Below, one piece after another: positions 25,346 through 35,042 of a DNA stretch of 64,000 nucleotides. Under the pieces are notes generated by a model. It searched no databases. It had not been told where the DNA came from and saw only the letters and a list, made by a program, of their open reading frames with translations. Numbering within the stretch: the stretch's first letter is position 1; every line of letters begins with the position of its first letter. The translations under genes and the position numbers were made by a program. Source of the DNA: Desulfobacteraceae bacterium (GTDB lineage Bacteria > Desulfobacterota > Desulfobacteria > Desulfobacterales > Desulfolunaceae); NCBI GenBank assembly GCA_013619155.1, contig JABXKT010000005.1:1-64000 (forward strand). Reading direction: 5' to 3'.

Positions 25346-28300
25346 TCACCCAGCTTTTCGCGTCAGGTAGAACATATGGGGGGCGATCATGCGGTTGGGG
25401 GTGTTGGTGCCATCATAAAACAGGTCGATGATGGGTACGCCGCAGGTCTCCTGAATTTTCCGGAAGATGGAGGCGCTGATGACTCCCGGGCAGCAGAAGA
25501 CGGGGTTGACGTGGATGACGGCTGAGACGAGGCCATGTTTAATGTAGTAGAGCATGCGGCCTAAGGAGACGGCGGTTTCACCGGCGATGAAACTGGTGAG
25601 GCCGAACGCTTCCATGAGGGCCTGGCATTCGGCCAGGGGCGGTTCGGTGGCTCCTTCCATGAGCCCATTAAAGATGGTTTCGAATTTCTCTTCGTAGCCC
25701 GTCATAGTGGCGAGAAGTTTTTCTCCGGTGTCGTTTTGTTGGGTGTCGGCAAAGATGGAGTGGACCACCAGCTCATTGTAGGAGGGGAGGAGGACCTCGC
25801 CGCCCAGGGCTTCGGTGTGGTCGCAGATCGCTTCGTTTAAGACCTCGTTGTACTTGGCGTACATATCTCCGAGGATGCCGATGCGGGGTTTTCGCTTGGT
25901 GGGCAGGGGAAGGGCATTAAACAAGGCGCGTATATTCTCCGCTGCGGTCATGAGGGATTTGCGGTTCTGAATGTGCCAGGCGATGATGGCCTCGGCTTCA
26001 TTTACGGCGTTCAGGGTGGCCCCTTGTTCGGTTTCGTAGGGGAGAAACCGAAAGCGCAGCTTGGAGAGGATGGAGCTTAAAATGGTAACTGACAGAAGTT
26101 GGGCGTTTTGCCGGGCAGAGATACCCGGCACGGCGGCCTGACCGTTGGTGTTCATAACCTTTACACCGGAAAAACTCGCCTTGTCGCACGCGGACTTTAT
26201 CAGGTTGGCGTACTGGTTGAAGTTGCAGGAGAGGCAGATGTTGGGCAGGTAGACGATGGCTTTGTCCGGGGCGAGGTCTCCCTGGGAGAGCCGCGCCACC
26301 ACGGAGCCAACGATGGCGACGTTGGGCAGGCATTCACCACCGCTGGCGAAGCGGTAGCCGAGGTTCAAGGATTCGTTCTCCACGGAGAGTATCTCCGCAT
26401 GATAGCCTGCGGCTTTGAACACCTCAGCCTGGAGGCGGTTGATGCGGGCATCCACCATGGGGATGAGAACGGTGTCTCCTTCATTGGGGGTGTCCGGGGT
26501 GAAGGCCTTGCGGGGGATGATGATCTCTTTCTGGCTTCTGTCTCTTCGCTCGTGGTCGGCCATAAAGGTGTCCATGGCTGCCTCAATGCGGGTGAGGTAT
26601 CCCACGTCGCTGCCGTGTTCGTCCAGCTGGAGGATAAGGTAGGGTTTGCCCATCTTCTCCATGGCATCCTTGATGTGGTTCATGAGGTAGGCATCGGGGC
26701 TGCAGCGGAAGCAGGTGAGAAAGATGGGGTAGAGGCTCGGGTTTTTGCGGACGGCGTCCAGGGCGAGGAGGATCTGCTGGCCGAAGTACCAGTGCATGTT
26801 TGCCAGGTGGTCGGGCAGGTCCTTTGGGTCGGCTGTCAACGCCATCATGGACTGGGAGACGATGTCAAACCCCATGGACTCCAGGCGCGCGGGAATGCCC
26901 AGGTTCACTCGTTTGTCGAAGAGGGCGTAGGGGCGTCCCAGAAGGAGAATTTTAGGCTTGTTGCTCGGTGTGGCGAGTTGTTTTTCCCCTTGGGTCACCC
27001 AGGTTTTCGTCTTCTCTGCGAACGTTTTTTTTGCATCGATAAAGGCGTGGACAATGGCCTCTTCCGGCAGCTCCAGAGCCTCCGCCAGATCGGCGGCGAG
27101 CCGCTCCCCGATGACCTCATCGGTCACGTTGTTCATGCGGATGGTGGGGTGAAGAAGACGCCCATTAAAATCGATGCCGGGCAGGTTATTGATGATGGTG
27201 GCGGCGTAGGAGGAGTAGTAGCAGAAGTAGCTGTCCGTGGTTTTGGTGCCAAAGGGCTCTTCCATGGGAAGGGTCTTAAGGAGGTTCTGCTCGCTGATGA
27301 GGCTGGGCAGGAAGATAAAGTCGACGTCGTCTCTGTCCAGGGCGGCCACCATGCCGTGGGTGAGGGCCATGGGGGTACAGAAGTCGGCGTTGATGAGTTT
27401 CATGCCGTGGGCCAGTTTTCTGGGTGTGCTCTTCTCCACAACCACGTTCAAGCCGAGGCGCTGGAAGAGATCCTTGAAGAGGGGGGTGTACTCCACCATG
27501 AAGAGGGTCTCGGGAATGCCGATGGTTTTTCTGCCGTCGGTTTTTTGATCCTCTGTTTTAAAGATGGTTTTAAACCGCTTTTCGAGGGAGGAGACGTTCT
27601 CCTTGGTGCCCATTTTCTTTGCGTTGTAGTCCCTTCCGCACTTAAGGCCCCAGGCACTTTTTTTCTCGCCCACTGTGTAGATGCGCAGTTCGCATTTGTT
27701 GGTGCAGAGCTCGCAGATTTCGGTGGCGATGGTGCAGGAGAAGTCGATACCGGTAAAGGTGGTGGCGTCAAGGCTCGCTTCCTTTAGGGCCACGGCACAG
27801 CCCAAGGCACCGGTGAGGTGACAGAATTTGGAGACGAGAACTTCCTGGCCCAGCTCCCGTTCAAAACAGGCCACCAGGGCTTTGTTCCGGGCTGTGGCCC
27901 CCTGAAAGTAGACCCGCTTGCCCGGGGTACTTTTGCCCACCACCTTGGAGAGGTAGTTGTCCCGAACGCTATGGAGCACCGCTGCCATGATTTCCGTTTT
28001 TTTCCACCCTTCAGAGAGAAAGATGGTGAGGTCGCGTTCCATGTATACCGTGCAGCGATCTGAGGTGAAGGGGGCTTTGGCCCCCTCCACGATCTCAGAG
28101 ATCTCTGGCAGGGTCATGTGGAGTCGTTTGGCCTGCTCTTCAATAAAGGAACCGGTGCCTGCGGCGCAGACGTAGTTCATGACAGCGTGTTTTACTACGC
28201 CCTCTTTTAAAAGGGTGAACTTGGCGTCCTGACCACCGATTTCGATGATGGTGTCCACTTCGGGGTCCAGGAAAGTGGCCCCCTTGGCGTGGGCGGTGAT

Positions 28301-29461
28301 CTCGTTGATGGCCAGGTCTGCCCCCACCACCTCCTTGATCAGTTCCCGGCCCGAACCGGTCGTGGCCACCCCGCAGATGGTGAGCGTCACTTCGTTGAAA
28401 AGGACTTTTATCTGGGCGAACAGGCGGGTGACAGCATCCACGGGATCCCCTTGTGTGCGGCCGTAGAGACCTGCCAGAATGGCACCCTCTTTGTCGGTGA
28501 GGACTGCCTTGGTGCTGGTGGAGCCCACGTCGATGCCGATGTAAGTGTCACACTTTTGCTCGGGTCTTTGGTAGAGGGCCACCTCAATTCCGTCGACCTC
28601 ATAGTTGGTGAGTCCTTCAAATGCGGGGTAGTGGGCCATGTCGGTGTCCAAGGCGGGACGTACGCTTCGCACTCGGCCCATGCGGGAGATGAGGCTTTTG
28701 CTTAATTCCCAGGGGTGATCGGCCAGAGATGCGGCCCCCACGGCGTTTATGCTTTGGGCGTTTTCAGGCACCGTGACGGTGAGCCCCAGGGAAGACTCCA
28801 TCTCTCGAACGATCTTGGTGTTGGCCGCCATGCCACCAATAAAGAGAAGGCCGCCCGCGATCTCCCGGCCCCGGACCGTGTTGGCCAGGACACTTCGAGC
28901 CACCCCTTCGCAAAGGCCGGTGGCGATGGCCTCTCTGGCATAACCCTGGGCCTGGGCGTGGATGATGTCGCTCTTGGCAAAGACGGCGCAGCGGGTGGCG
29001 ATGGATGGGCTTTTTCCGGTAAAGGCGGCGGCTTTGTCTGCCAGCTCTTCGGTGGAGAAGCCGAGGCGTTCGGCCTGCTGGTCGATGAAGGAGCCGGTGC
29101 CCGATGCGCAGTCGGAGTTCATCACATGCTCTACGTAGTTCCCCGCTTCATCCAGGCGGATAAGGTAGAAGCTTTCACAGCCGATGGAGATGATGTTGCG
29201 GCAGGAGGCCTTTAGCAGGGCGGCGGCCTCCACCGAGGCGATAACGGGGTCAACGACTCGGATGTCGGTGAGGGGGATGGTGCCGGTCACGCCAAAATGG
29301 GTGATGGCGCCCCTTGTTTCAGCGATCAGCGCGCTTCTCACCTGCTCCAGCGCCTTTTCGAGGTTGCCGTTGTGAAGGGTACTGCCGTTGGCTATGATAC
29401 GATTGTCGTCTAAGACGGCGTAGTGAATATATTTTGATCCGAAGTCGAGTCCTGCTTTCAT
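25346..29461 (-). CDS. giant acyl-CoA dehydratase activase (BadF/BadG/BcrA/HgdC family), fused form
   Basis: About 1371 residues. Two ASKHA ATPase domains in tandem begin at LDFGSKYIHY (about residue 4) and IGIDVGSTSTKAVL (about 306). Each carries the cysteine motif CA(S/A)GTGSFI(D/E)(E/Q)QA that holds the bridging [4Fe-4S] cluster in this family. A cysteine-rich segment (CELCTNKCELRIY, about 578) and a DUF2229-type domain (about 660-900) follow, then a long C-terminal part like 2-hydroxyacyl-CoA dehydratase subunits (CFRCSPDAY, NICLSCNFNQYANL). Known members use ATP to drive low-potential electrons into dehydratases or benzoyl-CoA reductases. The partner here is unknown because no dehydratase gene is adjacent. 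The start follows AGAGGAATCCCC. Confidence 0.85.
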   Translation of the reverse strand: MKAGLDFGSKYIHYAVLDDNRIIANGSTLHNGNLEKALEQVRSALIAETRGAITHFGVTGTIPLTDIRVVDPVIASVEAAALLKASCRNIISIGCESFYLIRLDEAGNYVEHVMNSDCASGTGSFIDQQAERLGFSTEELADKAAAFTGKSPSIATRCAVFAKSDIIHAQAQGYAREAIATGLCEGVARSVLANTVRGREIAGGLLFIGGMAANTKIVREMESSLGLTVTVPENAQSINAVGAASLADHPWELSKSLISRMGRVRSVRPALDTDMAHYPAFEGLTNYEVDGIEVALYQRPEQKCDTYIGIDVGSTSTKAVLTDKEGAILAGLYGRTQGDPVDAVTRLFAQIKVLFNEVTLTICGVATTGSGRELIKEVVGADLAINEITAHAKGATFLDPEVDTIIEIGGQDAKFTLLKEGVVKHAVMNYVCAAGTGSFIEEQAKRLHMTLPEISEIVEGAKAPFTSDRCTVYMERDLTIFLSEGWKKTEIMAAVLHSVRDNYLSKVVGKSTPGKRVYFQGATARNKALVACFERELGQEVLVSKFCHLTGALGCAVALKEASLDATTFTGIDFSCTIATEICELCTNKCELRIYTVGEKKSAWGLKCGRDYNAKKMGTKENVSSLEKRFKTIFKTEDQKTDGRKTIGIPETLFMVEYTPLFKDLFQRLGLNVVVEKSTPRKLAHGMKLINADFCTPMALTHGMVAALDRDDVDFIFLPSLISEQNLLKTLPMEEPFGTKTTDSYFCYYSSYAATIINNLPGIDFNGRLLHPTIRMNNVTDEVIGERLAADLAEALELPEEAIVHAFIDAKKTFAEKTKTWVTQGEKQLATPSNKPKILLLGRPYALFDKRVNLGIPARLESMGFDIVSQSMMALTADPKDLPDHLANMHWYFGQQILLALDAVRKNPSLYPIFLTCFRCSPDAYLMNHIKDAMEKMGKPYLILQLDEHGSDVGYLTRIEAAMDTFMADHERRDRSQKEIIIPRKAFTPDTPNEGDTVLIPMVDARINRLQAEVFKAAGYHAEILSVENESLNLGYRFASGGECLPNVAIVGSVVARLSQGDLAPDKAIVYLPNICLSCNFNQYANLIKSACDKASFSGVKVMNTNGQAAVPGISARQNAQLLSVTILSSILSKLRFRFLPYETEQGATLNAVNEAEAIIAWHIQNRKSLMTAAENIRALFNALPLPTKRKPRIGILGDMYAKYNEVLNEAICDHTEALGGEVLLPSYNELVVHSIFADTQQNDTGEKLLATMTGYEEKFETIFNGLMEGATEPPLAECQALMEAFGLTSFIAGETAVSLGRMLYYIKHGLVSAVIHVNPVFCCPGVISASIFRKIQETCGVPIIDLFYDGTNTPNRMIAPHMFYLTRKAG

Positions 29462-29555
29462 GGGGATTCCTCTGAACTGTGTCTCTACGGTTGGGCCTCC
29501 CCGGACGGGGATTAGGGTGGAATGTGGTAGGCGTTCCAGGGGAGGTCTCACAAAA

Positions 29556-29573
29556 GTAGAATATTCATTCTAC
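29556..29573. promoter_or_regulatory. inverted repeat upstream of the activase gene
   Basis: GTAGAAT-ATTC-ATTCTAC, 7-bp perfect arms, 95 bases upstream of the activase start. Candidate operator in the 507-base gap (29462-29968), which also holds an imperfect repeat-family remnant at about 29814-29850 (GGCTCCCGGCAG) and the dsrP terminator. Confidence 0.4.
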
Positions 29574-29864
29574 GTTACTGTCGGCACTTTTTTAACCATT
29601 TCCCCACGAATGAGTCAAGATCAAATTATCGATCATGATGTTTGATAGGGATCTTTTTTATATAAAAAAAACTATGTTATATTATAAGGGCCATCGTCAC
29701 TATTCAGCGTCTAAAGGACGCTTGATGGCGGCACGGTGTGTCACCTTGAAAGCTTAGGCTGCACCTAAGCAGCGTATAGTGACCTGTTTGTCACACCCAG
29801 GTGATAAAATTGGGCAAAAGATTGGCTCCCGGCAGAATCCTTGAGGCCCTCTTTCCCTTGGCCC

Positions 29865-29905
29865 ACAAAAAAAAAGCCCGCCCTATCTGTCTCCAGAAGG
29901 GCGGG
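29865..29905 (-). terminator. terminator of the dsr operon
   Basis: GCCCGCCCT (29876-29884) pairs with AGGGCGGGC (29897-29905). An A-run at 29865-29875 gives a T-run on the minus strand, 63 bases beyond the dsrP stop. Confidence 0.9.
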
Positions 29906-29968
29906 CTTTTCAAACAATCCAGTTGGCATATCCGGATTAATATAACCTTTGGTGCCTTGTGCCTCGGT

Positions 29969-31126
29969 TTACGCGTTTACCTCTTCTTTGACCTTGGTGG
30001 CGATCTTGAAGAGAATGGTCAGGACGAGGAATCCTGTGGCGTAGACACCCACGGTGATGAGAATTTCCAGAGGCGTGGGGGTATACTCGGTGTAGCTGTG
30101 CATGGCATTGGGGACGAAGCCACCGGCGATCATGCCCATGCCTTTATCGATCCAGGTGCCTATGAAGACCATGATGCACAGGAAGGGCATGTACTTCTCG
30201 TTGTTCCGGATCTTGGGAACGACGAGGAAGCCAATGGCCGAGAACATGAGGAACATGGAGGTCCACATGAAGGGCACCAGCGCGGCCTTGTCTCCGTGTC
30301 CGAAGAAAAGGTAGTTCAGGTGGGCCATGTGGGACGGGATCTTGCTGTAGAAGACGGTGAAGACTTCACAGAGGAAGAAGAACACGTTGGCAATGAGTGC
30401 GTAGGTGATGATCTTCATGAGGGTCTGCATCGCTTTTATGCCGGGATCGAACTTGGTCACCTTGCGAACGATGAAGCAAAGGAGGATCAAGAACGAGGGG
30501 CCGGCGGCAAAAGCCGAGGCGAGGAACCTGGGGGCCAGCACCGCAGTCAACCAGTAACCGCGACCGGGAAGGCCGCTGTAGAGGAAGGCTGTGACGGTGT
30601 GGATACCGAAGGCCCAAGGGATGGAGATATAGATGAGAGTCTTCACCCACTTGGGAGCGGGGACCGCATTTCTCTCCGCCTCGAGGAGCTTCCACCCAAT
30701 AACGATGTTCAGTATGAGATAGCCGTTAAGAACCAGGGCATCCCAGAATAGCATCGAGTGGGGGGTGGCGTTGAAAATAACGTTCATGGCGCGTGTGGGC
30801 TGGCCAAGGTCGGCCAGGATGAAGAGCAGGCACATGACCACAGAGGCCACGGCCAGGAACTCACCCAGGATGGTAATGCGACCGAAGGCCTTGTAGTCGT
30901 GTAGATAGTAGGGGAGCACCAGCATCACACCCCCGGCGGCAACGCCGACGAGGAAGGTGAACTGAGCAATATAAAAACCCCAGGAGACGTCACGGCTCAT
31001 GCCGGTGATGCCGAGGCCAAACTCCCATTGCTGCAGGTATCCCATAAAGGCCACCGCAATGACGGCCATCAGACCGGCAAGCCATAGCCAGTAATTTCTG
31101 CTTCCGCTTAATGCTTTTTCAAGCAT
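29969..31126 (-). CDS. dsrP: DsrP, NrfD-family membrane subunit of the DsrMKJOP complex
   Basis: Multi-helix quinone-interacting membrane subunit (385 residues, about ten hydrophobic segments) of the sulfite-reduction transmembrane complex. Together with DsrO it is thought to exchange electrons between the menaquinone pool and periplasmic redox modules. The NrfD/PsrC pattern is clear (VSWGFYIAQFTFLVGVAAGG, LADLGQPTRA, HTVTAFLYSGLPGRGYW). Last gene of the operon. It starts 12 bases after dsrO, preceded by GGGAGGTCATC. Confidence 0.93.
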   Translation of the reverse strand: MLEKALSGSRNYWLWLAGLMAVIAVAFMGYLQQWEFGLGITGMSRDVSWGFYIAQFTFLVGVAAGGVMLVLPYYLHDYKAFGRITILGEFLAVASVVMCLLFILADLGQPTRAMNVIFNATPHSMLFWDALVLNGYLILNIVIGWKLLEAERNAVPAPKWVKTLIYISIPWAFGIHTVTAFLYSGLPGRGYWLTAVLAPRFLASAFAAGPSFLILLCFIVRKVTKFDPGIKAMQTLMKIITYALIANVFFFLCEVFTVFYSKIPSHMAHLNYLFFGHGDKAALVPFMWTSMFLMFSAIGFLVVPKIRNNEKYMPFLCIMVFIGTWIDKGMGMIAGGFVPNAMHSYTEYTPTPLEILITVGVYATGFLVLTILFKIATKVKEEVNA

Positions 31127-31138
31127 GATGACCTCCCG

Positions 31139-31927
31139 TTAAACGATGTAGAAGACTGAAGGGCCGGTGCCGAGGCTGGCCTTTCGCCGAATGGTATAGT
31201 TCTCTTTGAGGACCTTTCTGATCTCCGAATTTTCATCGGAGAGATCGCCAAAGACGAGGGCGCCTTCAGACACCTCCACACAAGCCGGTATTTTCCCCAC
31301 GGCCAGTCTCTCCGCACAGAAGTTACACTTCTCTACGACACCCTTGGTACGGGTGGGGAACTGGGGGTTGGTGGGTTTTCCATCTTCCAGGCCATTTCTG
31401 GGATCCTGAAAGTTGAAGCTTCGAGATCCGTAGGGACAGGCGGCCATGCAGAAGCGGCAGCCGATGCACCGGTGGAAGTCCATGAGTACGATACCGTCTG
31501 CCCGCTTGAAGGTCGCCTTGGTGGGGCAGGCCTGGACGCAGGGAGGGTTCTCGCATTGGTTGCAGAGCGTCAAAATAGGTGCATGCTCTGCCTCCTCGGA
31601 CTGGAATTCATTGTGGATCTCGGTAAAGGCGTTGCTGTACTCCTCCTCCCAGACCCACTTGATCTCTTGTTTTTTGTACTTTTCGGGAAGGGTGGGCACG
31701 TTATGGGTCACGTGGCACGCTTCCATCATTTTTTTGTTGGTTTCGTGATTGAGTTTACGCGTGTCAATCACCATACCCCATCGGTCTGCTGTGCTGACCT
31801 TCTGGTCTTTGATGGCTTTCTCTGAAGGGATGAAATATTCGCCAATGGCGTGGGCATTGGACGCAGCGGTCAGGCCCAGTGCGGATACTCCAGCGATCTT
31901 CAGGAAGCTTCTTCTGCTATCTTTCAT
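31139..31927 (-). CDS. dsrO: DsrO, periplasmic iron-sulfur subunit
   Basis: Ferredoxin-like electron-transfer subunit, 262 residues, exported by the Tat system: the N-terminus shows SRRSFLKIAG followed by a hydrophobic stretch ending SNAHA. Several cysteine groups for [4Fe-4S] clusters are visible: CNQCENPPCVQACPTKA, CIGCRFCMAACPYG and CNFCAERL...CVEVC-like positions. It pairs with DsrP as NrfC pairs with NrfD. The start at 31927 follows AAGGAGAAGTAGTG, 2 bases after the dsrJ stop. Confidence 0.92.
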   Translation of the reverse strand: MKDSRRSFLKIAGVSALGLTAASNAHAIGEYFIPSEKAIKDQKVSTADRWGMVIDTRKLNHETNKKMMEACHVTHNVPTLPEKYKKQEIKWVWEEEYSNAFTEIHNEFQSEEAEHAPILTLCNQCENPPCVQACPTKATFKRADGIVLMDFHRCIGCRFCMAACPYGSRSFNFQDPRNGLEDGKPTNPQFPTRTKGVVEKCNFCAERLAVGKIPACVEVSEGALVFGDLSDENSEIRKVLKENYTIRRKASLGTGPSVFYIV

Positions 31928-31929
31928 CA

Positions 31930-32313
31930 CTACTTCTCCTTCGGATTCACGTGGCAATCCCAGCAGTAGGGGTTCACAGAAGCGTACTCATGGCATTTGT
32001 CACAGAAGTCTGCCTTGTTTGTGTGACACTCCAAGCAGCCATTGGAGAGGCTCATCGCATACTGTTTGCCGCTCTCGGCCACGTAGACGCGCTGTCCTTC
32101 ACGAACAACGGAGTTTCTCCAGCCATCTAAGAGCTGCATGTGCTCCTTGGCCATCTGGTCCTTGGGGAGGACACAGGCCCCTGCCGCTTTGGCTTCCGGA
32201 GCGATGATCAGCTCCGGCGCAGGCTTGGCTGTTCCCGTGTTGTACCAGAACGGGAAGGAGACCAAGGCCGCGAAGATGGCCACTCCGACTACTATCTTTC
32301 CTTTATCACTCAT
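31930..32313 (-). CDS. dsrJ: DsrJ, triheme cytochrome c
   Basis: Small periplasmic cytochrome (127 residues) anchored by an uncleaved or cleavable N-terminal helix (GKIVVGVAIFAALVSFPFW). Three heme-c sites are visible: CLECH, CDKCH and CWDCH (about residues 91-121). A further cysteine in GACVLP (about 46) matches the residue known in Allochromatium DsrJ as an unusual heme ligand. The stop is 2 bases before dsrO and the start overlaps the end of dsrK by 8 bases. The start at 32313 follows GGAGGGTGATTCTG. Confidence 0.92.
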   Translation of the reverse strand: MSDKGKIVVGVAIFAALVSFPFWYNTGTAKPAPELIIAPEAKAAGACVLPKDQMAKEHMQLLDGWRNSVVREGQRVYVAESGKQYAMSLSNGCLECHTNKADFCDKCHEYASVNPYCWDCHVNPKEK

Positions 32314-33916
32314 CAGAATCACCCTCCGCTCCAGGTAAATCCTCAAACCTCAGGTTTGTGGTTCGTTCAATTTCACCATCCATGACGAGGGCGTTGGCCA
32401 CCAGCTCGTGAAGGCCGATCACTTCCACACCAGGTACCCAGTAATCCATCAGGGGAGGCAGGGCCGCCCGGTCGATGGCGCACATACAGGCCAGCATGTT
32501 GACACCGTACTTATCGTGGACGTATTTGACCGCGTTGGCACGGGGCAGACCGCCACGAAGGCGCTGTTCCATGATCTCTTCGGTGTTGAGACCGGCACCA
32601 GAACCGCAGCAAAAGGTCTCTTCCCGGATGGTGTTGGCCGGCATCTCGTGGAAGTTGTTGCAGACGCTTTTGAGCACATAGCGAGGCTCCTCGAGAATCC
32701 CCATGGCACGGGCCGGGTTACAGGAGTCGTGCCAGGTCACCTTCAGGTGATCGTTGCGGCTCGGGTCGAGTTTGAGCTTGTTGTGCTTGATGAGGTCTGC
32801 GGTGAACTCGGCGATGTGGATCATCTTGGTGCTGGCGGCGTTTTCAAATACGGTACCAGTGATGGGGCTCTTGGGCACTTCCAGGAAGTTAGCCGGCCCG
32901 TTCATGGTGTCCATATACTGGTTAACCACGCGCCACATGTGGCCGCACTCGCCTCCGATGATGTACTTGACGCCCAGGCGTTCCGCTTCATGGTACATCT
33001 TGGCGTTGAGTTTTTTCATCATATCAGAGGAGGTAAAGAGACCGAAGTTTCCGCCCTCTGAGGCGTAGGTGGAGAGGGTGTAGTCCAGGCCGATATGCTC
33101 GAAGAGCATGAGGTACCCCATAAAGGTGTAGGTACCGGGATCGGCAAAGGCGTCCCCTGACGGTGTGACAAAGAGAACCTCGGCCCCTTTTCGGTTGAAG
33201 CTGGGGTTGATCTTGACACCGGTGATCTCTTCGATATCTTCGCAGAAGAACTCCACAATCTCTTTGAAGTTCTGGGGCTGGATACCCAGGTGGTTCCCTG
33301 TTTTGGAGCAGTTGGCCACGGGATCTTTGATCCAGTTGATGTTGAGACCAATGAGGTTTAAGAGCTCACGACCCATCATGGTGATCTCAGCGGTATCGAT
33401 GCCGTAGGGACAAAAAACGGAGCACCTGCGACACTCAGTACACTGGTAGAGGTAGGAGAACCACTCCTTGATGACCGTGGTGGTCATCTTGCGGGCGCCT
33501 GCAAACTTGCCGAGGAGTTTGCCAGCTAAGGTGAAGTCGTTTCGGTAGATGCTTCGGAGAAGCTCAGCCCTTAAGAACGGCATGTTCTTGGGGTCACCCG
33601 AACCTAAGTAGAAGTGGCATTTATCTGCACATGCGCCACAACGAACACAGACGTCCATGAACACTTTTAAAGAGCGGTATTTGTCGAGACGCTCCTTGAA
33701 GCCTTCGTGGATAATCTGCTGCCAGTTCTCTGGCAGTTTCCAGTCTTCATCAGCGGGAGACCAGTCACGTGGGTTGGGAAGTCCAAGATACTCAAGGGTT
33801 TTCGCCTTGGCGGGATAGCAGAACTTACCATCGGACAGGTCCGGGGGTGTCTCCATCCACGACTTCTTGGGCATGGCGTTGCTTATTTTGATCATTTCTT
33901 CCGGTTTTATATCCAC
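32306..33916 (-). CDS. dsrK: DsrK, HdrD-like catalytic iron-sulfur subunit
   Basis: Cytoplasmic subunit, 536 residues, related to heterodisulfide reductase HdrD. It is thought to reduce the DsrC trisulfide/disulfide and so link the membrane complex to DsrAB. Two classical [4Fe-4S] motifs, CVRCGACADKCHFYLG (about residue 90) and CTECRRCSVFCPYG (about 158), precede the CCG domain: HDSCNPARAMG (about 396) and FCCGSGAG (about 437), which bind the special catalytic cluster. The start codon appears to be GTG with AAGGAG nine bases upstream, 3 bases after dsrM. Confidence 0.95.
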   Translation of the reverse strand: MDIKPEEMIKISNAMPKKSWMETPPDLSDGKFCYPAKAKTLEYLGLPNPRDWSPADEDWKLPENWQQIIHEGFKERLDKYRSLKVFMDVCVRCGACADKCHFYLGSGDPKNMPFLRAELLRSIYRNDFTLAGKLLGKFAGARKMTTTVIKEWFSYLYQCTECRRCSVFCPYGIDTAEITMMGRELLNLIGLNINWIKDPVANCSKTGNHLGIQPQNFKEIVEFFCEDIEEITGVKINPSFNRKGAEVLFVTPSGDAFADPGTYTFMGYLMLFEHIGLDYTLSTYASEGGNFGLFTSSDMMKKLNAKMYHEAERLGVKYIIGGECGHMWRVVNQYMDTMNGPANFLEVPKSPITGTVFENAASTKMIHIAEFTADLIKHNKLKLDPSRNDHLKVTWHDSCNPARAMGILEEPRYVLKSVCNNFHEMPANTIREETFCCGSGAGLNTEEIMEQRLRGGLPRANAVKYVHDKYGVNMLACMCAIDRAALPPLMDYWVPGVEVIGLHELVANALVMDGEIERTTNLRFEDLPGAEGDSDE

Positions 33917-33919
33917 GGT

Positions 33920-34918
33920 TTATGACTCCTTTTCCACTGGAAGTCCGGCCTCGATCATTTTCTCCCTGAACGTATTCTCATACTTCTCGTAGGTCACGAA
34001 GGTAAGATCGGGGTTCCAAGGGTTGATGTGTCGCTTGGCGCGGTTGTTGTTGGCCATGTTCCTCGTGGGGCTCAAGAAGATACCGCCGGCATGCATCAGC
34101 TTACTGAAGGGGAAGTACACGAAAAGAACGCATACTAAGAAGAGATGCACAAAGAGGAACGGGTCAATGTTGGCAGGAATGGTGGGACTTAGAGTCGCCA
34201 AACCCATGGTAAGTTCTTTGACGGCGACGATATCCACTCTCAAAAAGTACCGCATGAACATGCCGCTTAAGGCGATGGCCATAATGAGAAAGAGTGGGAA
34301 GTAATCGGCCGCAAGGGACGTGTACCGAAGACGAGGCGTTGCCACTCTTCGTGCGAAGAGAAAGCCAGCGGCCGCGAAGAGAATCACCCCGGAGAGCATC
34401 ACGATGGGAAGGCCAATCTGGAAGAAACCGTCGGCGGCTTCCAGAAACTTGATGGCCGCGGGTACAGGCTCCAAGAAGAAGCGCATGTGACGAACCAGTA
34501 CCGCCAGGAAGCTATAGTGGAAGGCAAGAGACCCCAACCATAACCAGATTTCCCATTCGTAAGAGATCCTGTCCCCTTTGATTTCGGCCTTGGTGTTGCG
34601 AAATAGAGATCTGAAGGTAAAGATCTCCAGGGCCATACGGCCCATCACACCCAGTCCGCTGGAAGGGTTCTCAAGCTTGGCATGCTTGATCCAGGGTAAT
34701 GATTTTTGCTGACCACAAGTGGTCGGAATGCGAAAGGGAACCGGAGACTTGGCCCACTTCATGATACGCCAGATAAAACCGCCTAGAAACATGACGAAGG
34801 CGATGTAGGGTATCATGATCCCAAACACTCCCTGCAGCACAGGCGCACTGCCGCCCAGAAAGGCGAGTGCGCCCAGCACAACGACCGCTACCAGGGACAA
34901 CACAATATTTACGTTCAT
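33920..34918 (-). CDS. dsrM: DsrM, NarI-like membrane cytochrome b
   Basis: Menaquinol-oxidising heme-b subunit, 332 residues, with six predicted membrane helices and histidines in them that fit heme ligation (LAFHYSFLAVLVRHMRFF; HLFLVCVLFVYFPFSKLMHAGG). The C-terminal tail is charged and cytoplasmic, where it would meet DsrK. First gene of the dsrMKJOP series. The start follows GAGGAAAAGGT. The separate gene upstream (35043-35645) is 125 bases away and on the same strand. Confidence 0.93.
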   Translation of the reverse strand: MNVNIVLSLVAVVVLGALAFLGGSAPVLQGVFGIMIPYIAFVMFLGGFIWRIMKWAKSPVPFRIPTTCGQQKSLPWIKHAKLENPSSGLGVMGRMALEIFTFRSLFRNTKAEIKGDRISYEWEIWLWLGSLAFHYSFLAVLVRHMRFFLEPVPAAIKFLEAADGFFQIGLPIVMLSGVILFAAAGFLFARRVATPRLRYTSLAADYFPLFLIMAIALSGMFMRYFLRVDIVAVKELTMGLATLSPTIPANIDPFLFVHLFLVCVLFVYFPFSKLMHAGGIFLSPTRNMANNNRAKRHINPWNPDLTFVTYEKYENTFREKMIEAGLPVEKES

Positions 34919-35042
34919 ACCTTTTCCTCACCCTTTGGTGCTTGATAAAACGAAAGCACCCGAATTAAAGGTTGCAAGAGACGGAAGGTACAGTGTTGGG
35001 AGAGCCGGCAACTCGCCCAGACAACTGAATAGATATCCGAAT

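Noticed and set aside
26099-27787. 562-residue open frame on the plus strand
   Set aside because: Entirely antisense to the CoA-dehydratase activase, which has clear domains. The frame is open because of GC-rich codon use. No family match or ribosome site.
29801-30751. 316-residue open frame on the plus strand
   Set aside because: Antisense to dsrP, with acidic, repetitive composition typical of shadow frames.
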